Source: Flammeovirgaceae bacterium (lineage in GTDB: Bacteria; Bacteroidota; Bacteroidia; Cytophagales; Cyclobacteriaceae). From it: a DNA stretch of 64,000 bases. Within the stretch, counting starts at the first letter, position 1. Each line of letters begins with the position of its first letter. The notes beneath the pieces are model-generated. The model was not told the origin of the DNA. It worked only from the letters and a program-made list of their open reading frames with translations, and did no database searches. Both the position numbers and the translations under genes were made by a program. This document shows positions 1-8,573 of the stretch, piece by piece. Location of the stretch: the NCBI GenBank assembly GCA_020635915.1, contig JACJYU010000005.1:1-64000 (forward strand), written 5' to 3'.

Positions 1-2
1 CT

Positions 3-122
3 TACTTGTGCCGCATCGTTGACATGCTGCATATGGGTTTTATTGATGAAGCACTCTTTGGAAAAGAAGTCGTTGATCGATTGCCAAAACTGATTAAAGA
101 ATGGACAAAGAACTTAAAGTAG
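3..122 (+). CDS. C-terminal end of an unrecognised protein (partial)
   Basis: An open frame enters from the left edge and ends at a TAG at 120-122, giving the last 39 residues of a protein that begins outside the window. The visible part reads as an amphipathic, charged helix region ending in ...EWTKNLK. No family can be named from so short a tail. It lies 45 bases before the LuxR-type gene on the same strand, so the two could be cotranscribed. Confidence 0.5.
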   Translation, partial: YLCRIVDMLHMGFIDEALFGKEVVDRLPKLIKEWTKNLK

Positions 123-167
123 GTTGAAAGGGGCAGGGAACGGGTTATTCATCTAACAATTGCCATT

Positions 168-590
168 GTGAAAAAAACCATTTTCCTATATGGGTTGGCA
201 CTCGCACTCCTCATTTTTGCCCTTAGGTTTATTGAGTACCGCTTTCTGGTCCGAGATTTAACGCTGGAATTTTACGTGGGCTTGGTGGCCATATTGTTTG
301 CGGGACTGGGAATCTGGATAGGGCTGAGGCTCACGCGGAAGGAGGTAGTGGTGGTCAATCCTGAATTTAAATTCAATGAAAAGGAACAATCCCAACGGAA
401 TATCAGCAAGCGTGAATTGGAGGTACTGGAGCTTATGGCACAAGGGTTGGCCAACCAGGAGATAGCGGATAAATTGTTCGTTTCCATCAATACGGTGAAG
501 ACCCATTCTTCCAACCTGTTTTCCAAGCTCGAAGTAGGCCGGAGGACGCAAGCCATCAAAAAGGCAAAGGGATTGGGCCTGATCCCCTAG
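168..590 (+). CDS. Membrane-anchored LuxR-type HTH regulator
   Basis: This 140-residue protein has two hydrophobic segments at about residues 5-22 and 36-55, then a LuxR-type helix-turn-helix at about 77-135 (SKRELEVLELMAQGLANQEI, followed by SINTVKTH). It has no receiver domain, so its input is not phosphotransfer to an attached domain; inference is that it senses a membrane signal or a partner protein. The start is a GTG at 168, chosen because it places the first hydrophobic segment at the N terminus. Small two-TM LuxR proteins of this kind are frequent in Bacteroidota and often sit beside a DUF4199 gene, as here. Its target is unknown. Confidence 0.8.
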   Translation: MKKTIFLYGLALALLIFALRFIEYRFLVRDLTLEFYVGLVAILFAGLGIWIGLRLTRKEVVVVNPEFKFNEKEQSQRNISKRELEVLELMAQGLANQEIADKLFVSINTVKTHSSNLFSKLEVGRRTQAIKKAKGLGLIP

Positions 591-640
591 CCCTTTCGGG
601 TGGTTTGCTGCTTCCCTTGCCAAATCACCCAAAGGAATGA

Positions 641-665
641 GTGTGGATTGGTTCAAATTCCACAC
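641..665 (+). other. Short inverted repeat before the DUF4199 gene
   Basis: GTGTGGA (641-647) pairs with TCCACAC (659-665) across an 11-base loop containing TTCAAAT. It lies between the LuxR and DUF4199 genes and is not followed by a T run, so it is not a clear terminator. It could be a leader hairpin or an operator. The loop resembles a tRNA T-loop, but no tRNA surrounds it. Confidence 0.3.
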
Positions 666-705
666 ATTTGGCCATACATTCATTGATCCACTAAAACCAC
701 ACACC

Positions 706-1257
706 ATGGGAAAGGTAGTTTTGACATTCGGGCTCATCGCTGGGCTTATCGTCACCACGCTGATGCTGGCCTCCATGCCTTTGATGGGCAATGGCACGAT
801 TAGTTTTGAAAATGGCGAACTGTTTGGTTATGCCACTATGATCATCGCCTTGTCCATGATCTATTTCGGCATTAAATCTTATCGCGACAACCACAACCAT
901 GGGGTACTTTCCTATGCCAAAGGGTTTCAGGTAGGTATCCTTATTGCCGCTATTGCTTCCGTAATTTACGCCTCGGGCTGGGAGGTATACATGGGCACTT
1001 CTTCCGGGGATTTTATGGAGCAGTACACCACCCAGTACCTGGCCCAAATGGAGAAAGAAGGTGCATCGGCTGCCGAAATGGAGGAAATGAAGGCGGAGAT
1101 GGATAAAATGGCCACGATGTACAAAAACCCACTGGCCCGGTTTGGCATGACGTTGATGGAAATCCTGCCCGTAGGCCTTGTCATCACATTGCTGAGCGCA
1201 TTCCTTCTAAAAAGAAAAGAAAGCAACGGCACGGCCGGCCCATCGCGGAACATATAA
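706..1257 (+). CDS. DUF4199-family membrane protein
   Basis: A 183-residue integral membrane protein with four hydrophobic stretches (about residues 5-25, 38-58, 72-92 and 155-173) and a Met/Glu/Ala-rich hydrophilic loop at about 105-145. This matches the DUF4199 layout, a Bacteroidota family of unknown function. The ATG at 706 is preferred to the in-frame upstream start at 637 because the latter adds 23 hydrophilic residues not expected in the family. It follows the membrane LuxR regulator by 115 bases. Confidence 0.75.
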   Translation: MGKVVLTFGLIAGLIVTTLMLASMPLMGNGTISFENGELFGYATMIIALSMIYFGIKSYRDNHNHGVLSYAKGFQVGILIAAIASVIYASGWEVYMGTSSGDFMEQYTTQYLAQMEKEGASAAEMEEMKAEMDKMATMYKNPLARFGMTLMEILPVGLVITLLSAFLLKRKESNGTAGPSRNI

Positions 1258-1265
1258 ATTTTTTT

Positions 1266-1955
1266 ATGCAATCATTGATACACACCCCCACCAGCCGATT
1301 GGAAGACAGCTTGGGCTTCTATAAAAAACTTGAATTTAAAGTGTTGTCCTGTGATGAGGGAACATTCGTTACGGATGGCAAGGCCGTCATATTAATAAAC
1401 CCCGACCGTTTTGCCAGGGCGGGGGTGAAACTCTACAAAAATGATTGGGCAAAGGAAATGCCCAAGCTAAAGAAGCTGACAGCCGTGCATAAAACAAAGA
1501 ATGGGTTTTTGCTCAGCGATGCCAGTGGTGTGTGGATTTACCTGGAAGAGGGGGGTTTAAAACTTGGCCATGAGCCCGCCAGGGAGCCATTTAGTGTATT
1601 GGGCAACTATGCAGGCCTGAGTTTGGAATCCCTGGACATCGAGCGATCCGTGGAAGTATGGAAAACCCTGGGCTTCGAAACCACTGGCTCCCCAGGACAG
1701 GGTTGGGCAGCCTGCAAAAGCGAAGATGGGCTGACGGTAAACATTATGAACCCGCTCATGTGCCCACACCTTTTCTTTAACCCGTCAATGACGTATTTTA
1801 ATGGCAAGGAAAACAACCCAAAAGTGATCGCCAAGATAAGGGCATTGGGAATCCCTATTGTGGAAGGGATAACGCACTTCAACGATAGGGGGATCGTGGA
1901 CAATGTGATCATCCGCGACCCGGGCGGGTACGGTTTTTTTATTTTCAACGATTAG
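1266..1955 (+). CDS. VOC (glyoxalase/bleomycin-resistance fold) family protein
   Basis: A 229-residue protein made of two vicinal-oxygen-chelate-like halves. Residues 1-105 begin with SLIHTPTSRLEDSLGFYKKL and the second half has the matching phrase LSLESLDIERSVEVWKTLGF. It ends with the family-style motif IRDPGGYGFFIFND. VOC proteins are metal-dependent lyases, dioxygenases or resistance proteins; the substrate here cannot be inferred. It starts 8 bases after the DUF4199 stop and probably shares its transcript. Its stop abuts the stop of the convergent LytTR regulator with no gap. Confidence 0.75.
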   Translation: MQSLIHTPTSRLEDSLGFYKKLEFKVLSCDEGTFVTDGKAVILINPDRFARAGVKLYKNDWAKEMPKLKKLTAVHKTKNGFLLSDASGVWIYLEEGGLKLGHEPAREPFSVLGNYAGLSLESLDIERSVEVWKTLGFETTGSPGQGWAACKSEDGLTVNIMNPLMCPHLFFNPSMTYFNGKENNPKVIAKIRALGIPIVEGITHFNDRGIVDNVIIRDPGGYGFFIFND

Positions 1956-2699
1956 TTAACCGATCCATTGCCTAAACAAGGGGGCCGTCTCCTTGCTTAC
2001 GTACACATCTTCTTTGCAATCCGGCACGAGGTGTATTTTTATCCTACCCTTGTCGGGCTTGAACCTTTCAATGGCATTCAGGCAGCAGAGGTATTTTCTG
2101 TTGATACGGAAAAACTTTGAAGGGTCAACGGTCCCTTCCAATTCGGTTATTGTCTTGTCCACGATCAACTGCCTGCCGGTAAAGTCTTTGGCGAACACAA
2201 TCTTGTGCTCGGTGAAAAAGTATGCGATATCGTTGAGGCCCAGGGCTATGAACTCCGTGCCTTTTTTGGCCAGTATACGGTCCTGGGACGAAGTGGATTG
2301 GATGTGGTTAAGGATCTTTAATAGGTTGCCCTGTAAAAAATGGTCCTGGAGTTTTTTTACCTTTTCGAGTGACCGGATGAGTTTCCCTTCCGTGATGGGC
2401 TTCAAAAGGTAGTCCACCGAATTGAACTCAAATGACTCCAATATGTATTTGTCGTACGCGGTGGTGAATATGACGGGAAACTTGGCGGGGTGTTGCCTGA
2501 ATATTTCAAACGAATGGTCATCCGACAATTGAATGTCCACAAACGCCAGGTCGGGTCCTGGATTGTTTTCAAGCCAACGCAGGGTTTCTTTTACGCTTCC
2601 CAATTGAGCGGCCACCTCCATCTGTGGGGCCACGGCCTTTAGCATGGCCACCAACCTGGCACGTGCAGGCAGTTCGTCTTCAATAATTATCGCCCTCAT
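1956..2699 (-). CDS. LytTR-type response regulator
   Basis: This 247-residue protein has a receiver domain at residues 1-120 with the acidic pocket EDE (7-9), phosphoacceptor Asp55 in FVDIQLSD and Lys100 in LLKP. A LytTR DNA-binding domain follows at about 145-247 (FFRINRKYLCCLNAIERF). The start overlaps the stop of the upstream kinase gene by 20 bases, so the two are translationally coupled. It is the output partner of that kinase. Targets are unknown; the divergent DUF1761 gene next to the kinase is one possibility. Confidence 0.92.
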   Translation of the reverse strand: MRAIIIEDELPARARLVAMLKAVAPQMEVAAQLGSVKETLRWLENNPGPDLAFVDIQLSDDHSFEIFRQHPAKFPVIFTTAYDKYILESFEFNSVDYLLKPITEGKLIRSLEKVKKLQDHFLQGNLLKILNHIQSTSSQDRILAKKGTEFIALGLNDIAYFFTEHKIVFAKDFTGRQLIVDKTITELEGTVDPSKFFRINRKYLCCLNAIERFKPDKGRIKIHLVPDCKEDVYVSKETAPLFRQWIG

Positions 2700-3780
2700 G
2701 GGTAGTCAATGGGGTAAGTGGCAAACTGACAATAAACCTTCCTTCCTCCCGGTATGCTTCGATATTGTTTCCCGTAATGAGTTGGAACCTTTCAGCCAGG
2801 TTTTTTAACCCGATCTGTGATGACTTTTGCCTGCTTCCCTTCTCCTGAATTTGGTTGGCAATGGTCAACCGGTTGCCCTTAACGGCCATGTCAATATGGA
2901 GGGGCCTGGCTTCACTGATTTCATTGTGCTTTACGGCATTTTCAAAGGCCACGAACACAGAAGTGGGAGGGATCAAATAGCCTTTTCCCATCCTACCGTT
3001 AAAATGCCTGTTTATGACCAGCGCCTGGCCAAACCGAAGGTGCAACAGGCCGGTGTACCTGCTGGTGAATTCCAGTTCGTCTTCAAGCAATACGAAGGTA
3101 TGGTCTTTTTGAACCAGTATGTACCGGTACACTTCGGCCAGGTCCTCTGTAAACAATAGTGCCTTTTTGGTATCGGATTTTACCAGGTGCGCGAGCGTGT
3201 TTAATGAGTTAAACATAAAATGCGGGTCTACCTGGTTTTTAAGCGCGGTAAGTTCGGCCTCTGCCCGGGCGCGTTGCAGTTGTTCGTTTTTTATGGTCTC
3301 ACTTTCCTTTTCCTTTACCAGAAAGACCGTTTCGTACACGTGGGTCACGAACAAGACGCAAATCACATTGATGAGCACCACCATTTGTATCACGCCCCAG
3401 TCGGGCTTTGAAAAACCCGCCCAAACGTACCAAAGGCACAGCCAGGCGATGGTGAGGGGGGCTGTAAAAAAAACATTGTTGAGGAGAAGGAGGATCAGTT
3501 TTTCCATGGGCTTTTCAAACCACGTAAAGCGTTTTCGGGTGCGGAACAGCAAATACCGGTTGCCTTGCCAAATGAAATAGGCCAGCAGGATGAAGTAAAC
3601 ATGCCCCAGCCAATAGGCAAGGTCGGTAAACCTGAGCGGGCCGAACAGTCCGGTCGCATTGGGGATAAGCAGCCCAAAAGAGGGAATGCCAATCCACCTG
3701 AACGTGGCGTCATCCAACTGGATATCGGGATGGGGGGCGCTTTTTTCCCCTTCACGCACGGTTTGTTCCGTTTCGGCCAT
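2680..3780 (-). CDS. LytS/YehU-type sensor histidine kinase
   Basis: A 366-residue kinase of the His_kinase (PF06580) family. Residues 28-155 carry four membrane helices, a coiled-coil linker spans about 157-182, and the phosphoacceptor is His187 in KNQVDPHFMFNSLNTL. A HATPase region follows, with FENAVKHN as N box and SQIGLKNLAERF towards the end. There is no periplasmic sensor domain, so sensing is probably within the membrane helices. It is coupled by overlap to the LytTR regulator downstream. Confidence 0.92.
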   Translation of the reverse strand: MAETEQTVREGEKSAPHPDIQLDDATFRWIGIPSFGLLIPNATGLFGPLRFTDLAYWLGHVYFILLAYFIWQGNRYLLFRTRKRFTWFEKPMEKLILLLLNNVFFTAPLTIAWLCLWYVWAGFSKPDWGVIQMVVLINVICVLFVTHVYETVFLVKEKESETIKNEQLQRARAEAELTALKNQVDPHFMFNSLNTLAHLVKSDTKKALLFTEDLAEVYRYILVQKDHTFVLLEDELEFTSRYTGLLHLRFGQALVINRHFNGRMGKGYLIPPTSVFVAFENAVKHNEISEARPLHIDMAVKGNRLTIANQIQEKGSRQKSSQIGLKNLAERFQLITGNNIEAYREEGRFIVSLPLTPLTTHEGDNY

Positions 3781-3890
3781 TTATTTCCATTTGGTGTTGA
3801 TAAAGTTCGCAAATTCAATTCATAAAAAACACGCACCTTGGAATTCTTACCTTTAACCAATATAACGCAAACCCTTACAACACAACGCTT

Positions 3891-4289
3891 ATGGAAAATT
3901 TAAATTATTGGGCAATACTGGCCTCGGCATTATCTACCTTTCTCATCGGGGGGTTATGGTATTCCCCTGCCCTTTTTGGAAAAGCATGGATGAAGGAAAA
4001 TGGGTTCAGTGAAGAAGACATGAAGAAGGGGAACATGGCCAGGATATTTGGCCTGGCATTTTTGCTGGGCCTGGTGGCGGCCATCAACCTGGCGATGTTC
4101 ATGGGGCCCGAAGCGGATTTGTCTTTTGGGGCCTTTGCCGGCTTTGCGGCCGAGGCAGGGTGGGTCGCCACCTTTGTGGGCACTCACTATTTGTTCGAGC
4201 GAAGGTCTTTCAAATTGTTTTTGATCAATGCTGGGTATAGCATTGTGGCCCTTACCGTTATGGGGATCATCATTGGCGCTTGGAAATGA
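3891..4289 (+). CDS. DUF1761-family membrane protein
   Basis: A 132-residue protein with four predicted membrane helices. It has the DUF1761 pattern of an N-terminal NYWAILASALSTFLIGGLWY, then KAWMKENGF and a second half rich in small residues. The family has no established function. It is transcribed divergently from the LytS kinase across a 110-base gap, so it may be controlled by that system. Confidence 0.8.
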   Translation: MENLNYWAILASALSTFLIGGLWYSPALFGKAWMKENGFSEEDMKKGNMARIFGLAFLLGLVAAINLAMFMGPEADLSFGAFAGFAAEAGWVATFVGTHYLFERRSFKLFLINAGYSIVALTVMGIIIGAWK

Positions 4290-4313
4290 AAAACAGGGCG
4301 CCATTTGTATGGG

Positions 4314-4469
4314 CTAGAAGATAAAATACAAGAGGATCAGGACGATCAACAGAATGGCCACCCACTTTAAGCCTGTGCCATATTCGGCAAACTCATATCC
4401 ACAAATGGGGCAAACTTTGCTCTTTGGGTCTACTTCCATGGCACAAGAGGGGCATTCTTTGGTTTTCAT
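4314..4469 (-). CDS. Tail-anchored zinc-ribbon protein
   Basis: A 51-residue protein with two CxxC pairs (CPSC and CPICGYEF) forming a zinc ribbon in the first 25 residues, then a single hydrophobic helix at the C terminus (WVAILLIVLILLYFIF). The ATG at 4469 is preferred to an upstream in-frame start at 4505, because translation from 4505 would overlap the aminotransferase end. It lies 10 bases downstream of the aminotransferase gene and is probably its operon partner. The function is unknown. Confidence 0.65.
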   Translation of the reverse strand: MKTKECPSCAMEVDPKSKVCPICGYEFAEYGTGLKWVAILLIVLILLYFIF

Positions 4470-4479
4470 AAAATAGGGA

Positions 4480-5796
4480 TCAGTTTTTTCTCCTGTTGGC
4501 CACAAATTGCGCCAAGCGCTGCATGGCCACTTCCAATTCCCCTGCTGTTACGCAGGAATGCACCAGGCGAAACTGTCCATGCCGGGTATGGCCAAACCCG
4601 TTCCCGGGCGTAAGCAGGATGCCGGTTTCGTTGTACAAGGCCGTCCAAAGGGCCGTCTCCTGCCCCTGGGTGTTTTCCTCCAGGAATTCCGACAGGTCCA
4701 GCCAAACAAAAAGGCTTCCCGTGGCAGGCGCATAAGGAATGCCCAGTTCACGCAGCTGGCGAACGGCCACCAGGTAATTTTCCGTTAACAACCGCTGGTT
4801 GTTTTGTAAGTATTTTTCAATAAAACCATGGTCGCTAAATACCAATTCGAACATCCACTGGGCATAGTTGGAGGCCATGGAAGGGCTGTTCAGGTTGTTA
4901 TAGGCTTCAAGGAATGTTTTGTTGAGCGAATACACCATCCCCACCCTAAAACCGGAAGCGCCAAAATCTTTTGAGAGCGCGTACCAATGGTGCAAATACC
5001 CACTTTGCCTTTGCTGCATAATGTTGATAAACGAATGAAACCTAACGGGTGTGGGGTAATCGCCTATCAGTTCCGGGTGATGGGTATCGATCAGGGACAG
5101 CCCATAGATTTCGTTTACGATCAGGTGGACATTGTGGGCCAGGCACCAATCGGTAAGTTCGTTCAATTTGGATTCCGAATACATTCCGCCCGTAGGGTTG
5201 TCAGGGTTTGTAACCACAAGGATCCTAAACCTTTTTCCCTGGCGCTCAATATCTTTGAACGCTTTGTCGAGGTGGCCGGTATGGAGCAATGGCCCGTTTT
5301 TCAATTCGGTAAGGTGGTGGTGGGTAACGAGGTCGTACCTTTCCAGGCCCGGCTTGTTTTGCACATCTTGTTTGTACACCGGATAGCAGGGGGCTGGAAA
5401 TACCACCACGTCCCCGGGTTCGCCCAATATCCATGCGGTAAGGTCGATTACCGAAGTGGCCCCTGCTGAAATGGCCAAATGCCCCGGGTCGACATCGGTA
5501 TGTGAAATGAACCGGGAGTAAAAACGGGCGACTTTGTCCCTGAAGGAGGGGGCGCCAGTGCTATGGGTATAGCTGGCCACCCAGTCGGGTATGGGGTGCT
5601 TGTTGGCCAGGTGTTCCATGTGGGCTTTTAACATTGGCCAGCTCAGTTTGTTTTCGGCCACGTTCAGGGGGAAGGTCCCGCCAGGATTGCCGGTTTTGTG
5701 GTAAAGGTTTTTTACGGCTTCAAAATAGGCTTCAAAGTCGATGCGGAGAACGGATTGTGAAGCGGTGTGGCCGCGCTGGGAAAGGGAGTGGTTCAA
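4480..5796 (-). CDS. PLP-dependent class I/II aminotransferase
   Basis: A 438-residue fold-type I aminotransferase. The PLP Schiff-base lysine is Lys276 in YALSKDFGASGFRVG, Asn200 lies in VTNPDNPTGG, and the usual Asp before Tyr is Glu229 in NEIYGLS. The spacing and the SKDFG(A)SGFR motif resemble ACC-synthase-like and capreomycidine-synthase-like aminotransferases more than aspartate transaminase. The substrate cannot be named from sequence. It is divergent from the TetR gene across 122 bases. Confidence 0.88.
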   Translation of the reverse strand: MNHSLSQRGHTASQSVLRIDFEAYFEAVKNLYHKTGNPGGTFPLNVAENKLSWPMLKAHMEHLANKHPIPDWVASYTHSTGAPSFRDKVARFYSRFISHTDVDPGHLAISAGATSVIDLTAWILGEPGDVVVFPAPCYPVYKQDVQNKPGLERYDLVTHHHLTELKNGPLLHTGHLDKAFKDIERQGKRFRILVVTNPDNPTGGMYSESKLNELTDWCLAHNVHLIVNEIYGLSLIDTHHPELIGDYPTPVRFHSFINIMQQRQSGYLHHWYALSKDFGASGFRVGMVYSLNKTFLEAYNNLNSPSMASNYAQWMFELVFSDHGFIEKYLQNNQRLLTENYLVAVRQLRELGIPYAPATGSLFVWLDLSEFLEENTQGQETALWTALYNETGILLTPGNGFGHTRHGQFRLVHSCVTAGELEVAMQRLAQFVANRRKN

Positions 5797-5893
5797 AACA
5801 ACAGGCTATGATTGGTTTGGATTGATGCTAAATTATCAAATAAGGGCAAGACCATGCCGTGAATTTGGATTTATGGCAATATCCCACTATTAT

Positions 5894-5911
5894 TGACCGA
5901 CCGTTCAGTCA
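5894..5911 (+). promoter_or_regulatory. Predicted TetR operator
   Basis: An 18-base imperfect palindrome, TGACCGACCGTTCAGTCA, matches its own reverse complement at 14 of 18 positions. Sites with a GACCGACCGGTC-like core are typical of TetR-family operators. It ends 7 bases before the TetR start codon, so autorepression is likely. The export operon begins about 670 bases downstream and could be read from the same promoter. Confidence 0.6.
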
Positions 5912-5918
5912 TAAAAAT

Positions 5919-6518
5919 ATGAGCCCCCGCAATTCGGCCAAAAACAGGGAAATAAGGGAGAAAAGCATGAAAAAGATCATGGGGGCGGCATTTACATTGG
6001 TTGCCAAACAGGGCTATGAGGCCACCAGTATTTCGCAAATAGCCGCCCAGGCGGGCGTGTCCAAGGGCTTGATGTACAATTATTTCGAGGGCAAGGGGGA
6101 CCTGCTGGAAAAACTGGTAACAACTGCCCTGGACGAAGGGGACAAAATATTGCAAGGGCTAATGGGCGATGCCCCGGGGCAAACCCTTCAAAATATTTTT
6201 GAATGGTTTTTTAAAGAATTGAGGGACAGGCCGGGGTACTGGAGGCTGATGGCGGAATTTACCTTCAGGATTGACAAATTCCCTTTCGTGCACGATATGG
6301 CAACGGAAAAAATGAAATCTTACGTTGATTTTATAAAGGGATTGTTGGAACAACTCGGCTTCCCCAATCCTGCGGACGAAGCCAGGGTGATCACCGCCCT
6401 TTTTGACGGCATTGCCATTCAACATATGGTGATAAAAGACGATTATCCATTAAGGGAGATGGAAAGGTTTTTGATCGGGAAGTATTGCAATAAAAAAAAC
6501 AGTAACATCGCCACATAA
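5919..6518 (+). CDS. TetR/AcrR-family transcriptional regulator
   Basis: A 199-residue regulator with an N-terminal TetR helix-turn-helix (TLVAKQGYEATSISQIAAQA, then GVSKGLMYNYFEGKGDLL) and a helical ligand-binding C-terminal domain. The ATG at 5919 is chosen over an upstream in-frame start at 5859 because the longer form would run through the palindromic operator and adds no domain. It lies 60 bases before the five-gene export operon on the same strand, so it is the likely local repressor. The inducer is unknown. Confidence 0.9.
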   Translation: MSPRNSAKNREIREKSMKKIMGAAFTLVAKQGYEATSISQIAAQAGVSKGLMYNYFEGKGDLLEKLVTTALDEGDKILQGLMGDAPGQTLQNIFEWFFKELRDRPGYWRLMAEFTFRIDKFPFVHDMATEKMKSYVDFIKGLLEQLGFPNPADEARVITALFDGIAIQHMVIKDDYPLREMERFLIGKYCNKKNSNIAT

Positions 6519-6578
6519 AAGACATGGGCAGGATAACAATGGGCGGTTCCAAATGACCACTAAAACTCACATCAACAT

Positions 6579-7319
6579 ATGAAAGTGTATGCGATTATAG
6601 GGATTTTGTTGCTTCACCTGCAGGCAAATGCCCAGACGGCCAGGGAAATCATGCAGCGCGTGGACGAAAAGGTGCGGGGCACCTCGAATAAGTCTGAAAT
6701 GAAGATGACCATCGTCCGCCCGGAATGGAAAAGGGAAGTGACAATGAAAGGGTGGTCATTGGGGACCGAATATAGCCTCATATTGATTACCGGGCCCGCG
6801 CGCGACAAGGGGCAGGCTTTTTTAAAGCGCGACAATGAAATGTGGAACTGGCAGCCTTCCATCGACAGGGTGGTGAAGCTGCCGCCATCCATGATGCTGC
6901 AATCCTGGATGGGTTCGGATTTTACCAACGATGACCTGGTGAAGGAATCGTCAATTGTCAATGACTACGACCAACACCTGGAGCAGGATTCGGTGATTAA
7001 CGGGGCAAGTGTTTACAAAATCCTGTTGATGCCAAAGCCGGACGCCCCGGTGGTTTGGGGCAAAGTGGTATGTTATGTGGAAAAAAAGGAGTACAACCAA
7101 TTGCTGGTGAAGTATTATGATGAAGACGGTTACCTGGTCAATACCATGGTGCTGTCCGACATCAAGGAAATGGGGGGAAGAAGACTCCCTTCAAAACTGG
7201 AAATGATACCCCATGACAACCCCAACCATAGAACGATAATCCAGTATTTGGACCAGGAGTTCAATATTGGTCTGAAGGAAAGTTTTTTTTCCATGCAAAA
7301 CATGAAACGTGTCAGATAA
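6579..7319 (+). CDS. LolA-like outer-membrane lipoprotein-sorting family protein
   Basis: A 246-residue periplasmic protein with a signal peptide (about residues 1-18, ending near ANAQ). The mature part has the pattern of the lipoprotein-sorting (LolA-like, PF17131) family, including AREIMQRVDEKVRG near the start, FLKRDNEMWNWQPSIDRVVK, and MGSDFTNDDLVKES in the middle. The fold is a half-open beta barrel that carries an acyl or lipid ligand through the periplasm. It is first in an operon with two permeases, an ATPase and an outer-membrane barrel, so it probably shuttles the exported lipid or lipoprotein. It is distinct from housekeeping LolA. Confidence 0.82.
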   Translation: MKVYAIIGILLLHLQANAQTAREIMQRVDEKVRGTSNKSEMKMTIVRPEWKREVTMKGWSLGTEYSLILITGPARDKGQAFLKRDNEMWNWQPSIDRVVKLPPSMMLQSWMGSDFTNDDLVKESSIVNDYDQHLEQDSVINGASVYKILLMPKPDAPVVWGKVVCYVEKKEYNQLLVKYYDEDGYLVNTMVLSDIKEMGGRRLPSKLEMIPHDNPNHRTIIQYLDQEFNIGLKESFFSMQNMKRVR

Positions 7320-7344
7320 ACCATACCTATTGCCGTAACCCATT

Positions 7345-8562
7345 ATGTACACCACCCTAGCCTGGCGAAATATCTGGAGGAACAAAAGAAGGTCATTGAT
7401 AACGATCCTGTCCATTACCTTTGCGGTTTTGTTGGCCTGTGTGATGCGGTCCATGCAGTTAGGGTCTTACCACAGGATGATTGAAAACTCCGTAAGGTTT
7501 TATACCGGGTACATACAAATCCACAAAGAGGGCTATTGGATGGACAAGGTCATTGACAATAGTTTTCCTTACGATACCGCCATGCTGGCAAAGGTGGGCC
7601 GGATAGAAGGAGTGCAAACCTTGGTGCCACGGCTGGAGTCCTTTGCGCTCTCTTCCTTTAAAAACCAAACCAAAGGGGCGATGGTAATGGGTGTGGACCC
7701 TGATCGGGAAAATGAACTCACCCGTGTAAAGGATAAGGTGGTGGATGGAAAATACCTACAGCCAGGGGATGATGGCATCCTGCTATCGCAGGGTTTGGCA
7801 AGTTACCTCAAAGCCACCGTGGGCGACACAATCGTGTTGTTGGGCCAAGGGTACCATGGGGCCAATGCGGCCGGCCTGTTCCCTGTGCGGGGCATCGTAA
7901 AATTTGCCATGCCCGAGCAAAACAACCAGTTGGTGTACATGGATTTGCCGAAAGCGCAATGGTTCTATGCCGCGGATAATTTAATTTCCACCGCGGCCCT
8001 TGTCATTGACGGCCCGGACGAGGCGCCCCGAATTTCCCGCGGGATAAGGGAAATATTGGGGAGTGGGGGCTACGAGGTGATGGACTGGAAAGAATTGGTG
8101 CCGGACCTGGTGCAAAGCATCGAGCTGGACAATATCAGTGGAAAGGTCATGCTTTGGATACTCTACCTTGTGATCGGTTTTGGAATGTTCGGGACTTACT
8201 TGATGATGACGGCCGAGCGGCAATACGAGTTTGGGGTAATGATATCGGTGGGGATGAAGCGATTGCAATTGCAAACCATTGTCTTGTTGGAAATTACTTT
8301 CATGACGTCCATAGGGGTAGTGGCCGGCATCCTGCTCAGCCTGCCGGTATTGACCTACTTTTATTACAACCCGATTTATTTTGGGGCAGAAGCCGCCAAG
8401 GCCATAGAAAAATTTGGGGTGGAAGCGGTTTATGCCTTCTCGTTGGACCCTGTGATCTTTACCAACCAGGCCTATGCCATTTTTATCATGGCCATTGTGT
8501 TGGCAGGGTACCCCATTTGGTCCATCCATAAGATGAAACCGGTCGAATCCATGAGGCCATAA
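7345..8562 (+). CDS. ABC transporter permease, FtsX/MacB-LolC/E type (first copy)
   Basis: A 405-residue permease beginning TLAWRNIWRNKRRSLITILS, the standard start of FtsX-type proteins with the first membrane helix at about 18-36. A large periplasmic MacB_PCD-like domain spans about 37-260. Three membrane helices follow at about 275-400, ending in the VESMRP tail. This mechanotransmission class moves lipoproteins, lipids or peptides rather than simple solutes. The gene starts 25 bases after the LolA-like gene and 11 bases before the second permease. Confidence 0.88.
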   Translation: MYTTLAWRNIWRNKRRSLITILSITFAVLLACVMRSMQLGSYHRMIENSVRFYTGYIQIHKEGYWMDKVIDNSFPYDTAMLAKVGRIEGVQTLVPRLESFALSSFKNQTKGAMVMGVDPDRENELTRVKDKVVDGKYLQPGDDGILLSQGLASYLKATVGDTIVLLGQGYHGANAAGLFPVRGIVKFAMPEQNNQLVYMDLPKAQWFYAADNLISTAALVIDGPDEAPRISRGIREILGSGGYEVMDWKELVPDLVQSIELDNISGKVMLWILYLVIGFGMFGTYLMMTAERQYEFGVMISVGMKRLQLQTIVLLEITFMTSIGVVAGILLSLPVLTYFYYNPIYFGAEAAKAIEKFGVEAVYAFSLDPVIFTNQAYAIFIMAIVLAGYPIWSIHKMKPVESMRP

Positions 8563-8573
8563 CCCATTAAGAT

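Noticed and set aside
641..665. tRNA-like T arm
   Set aside because: The loop resembles TTCAAAT but no acceptor stem, anticodon or D arm surrounds it.
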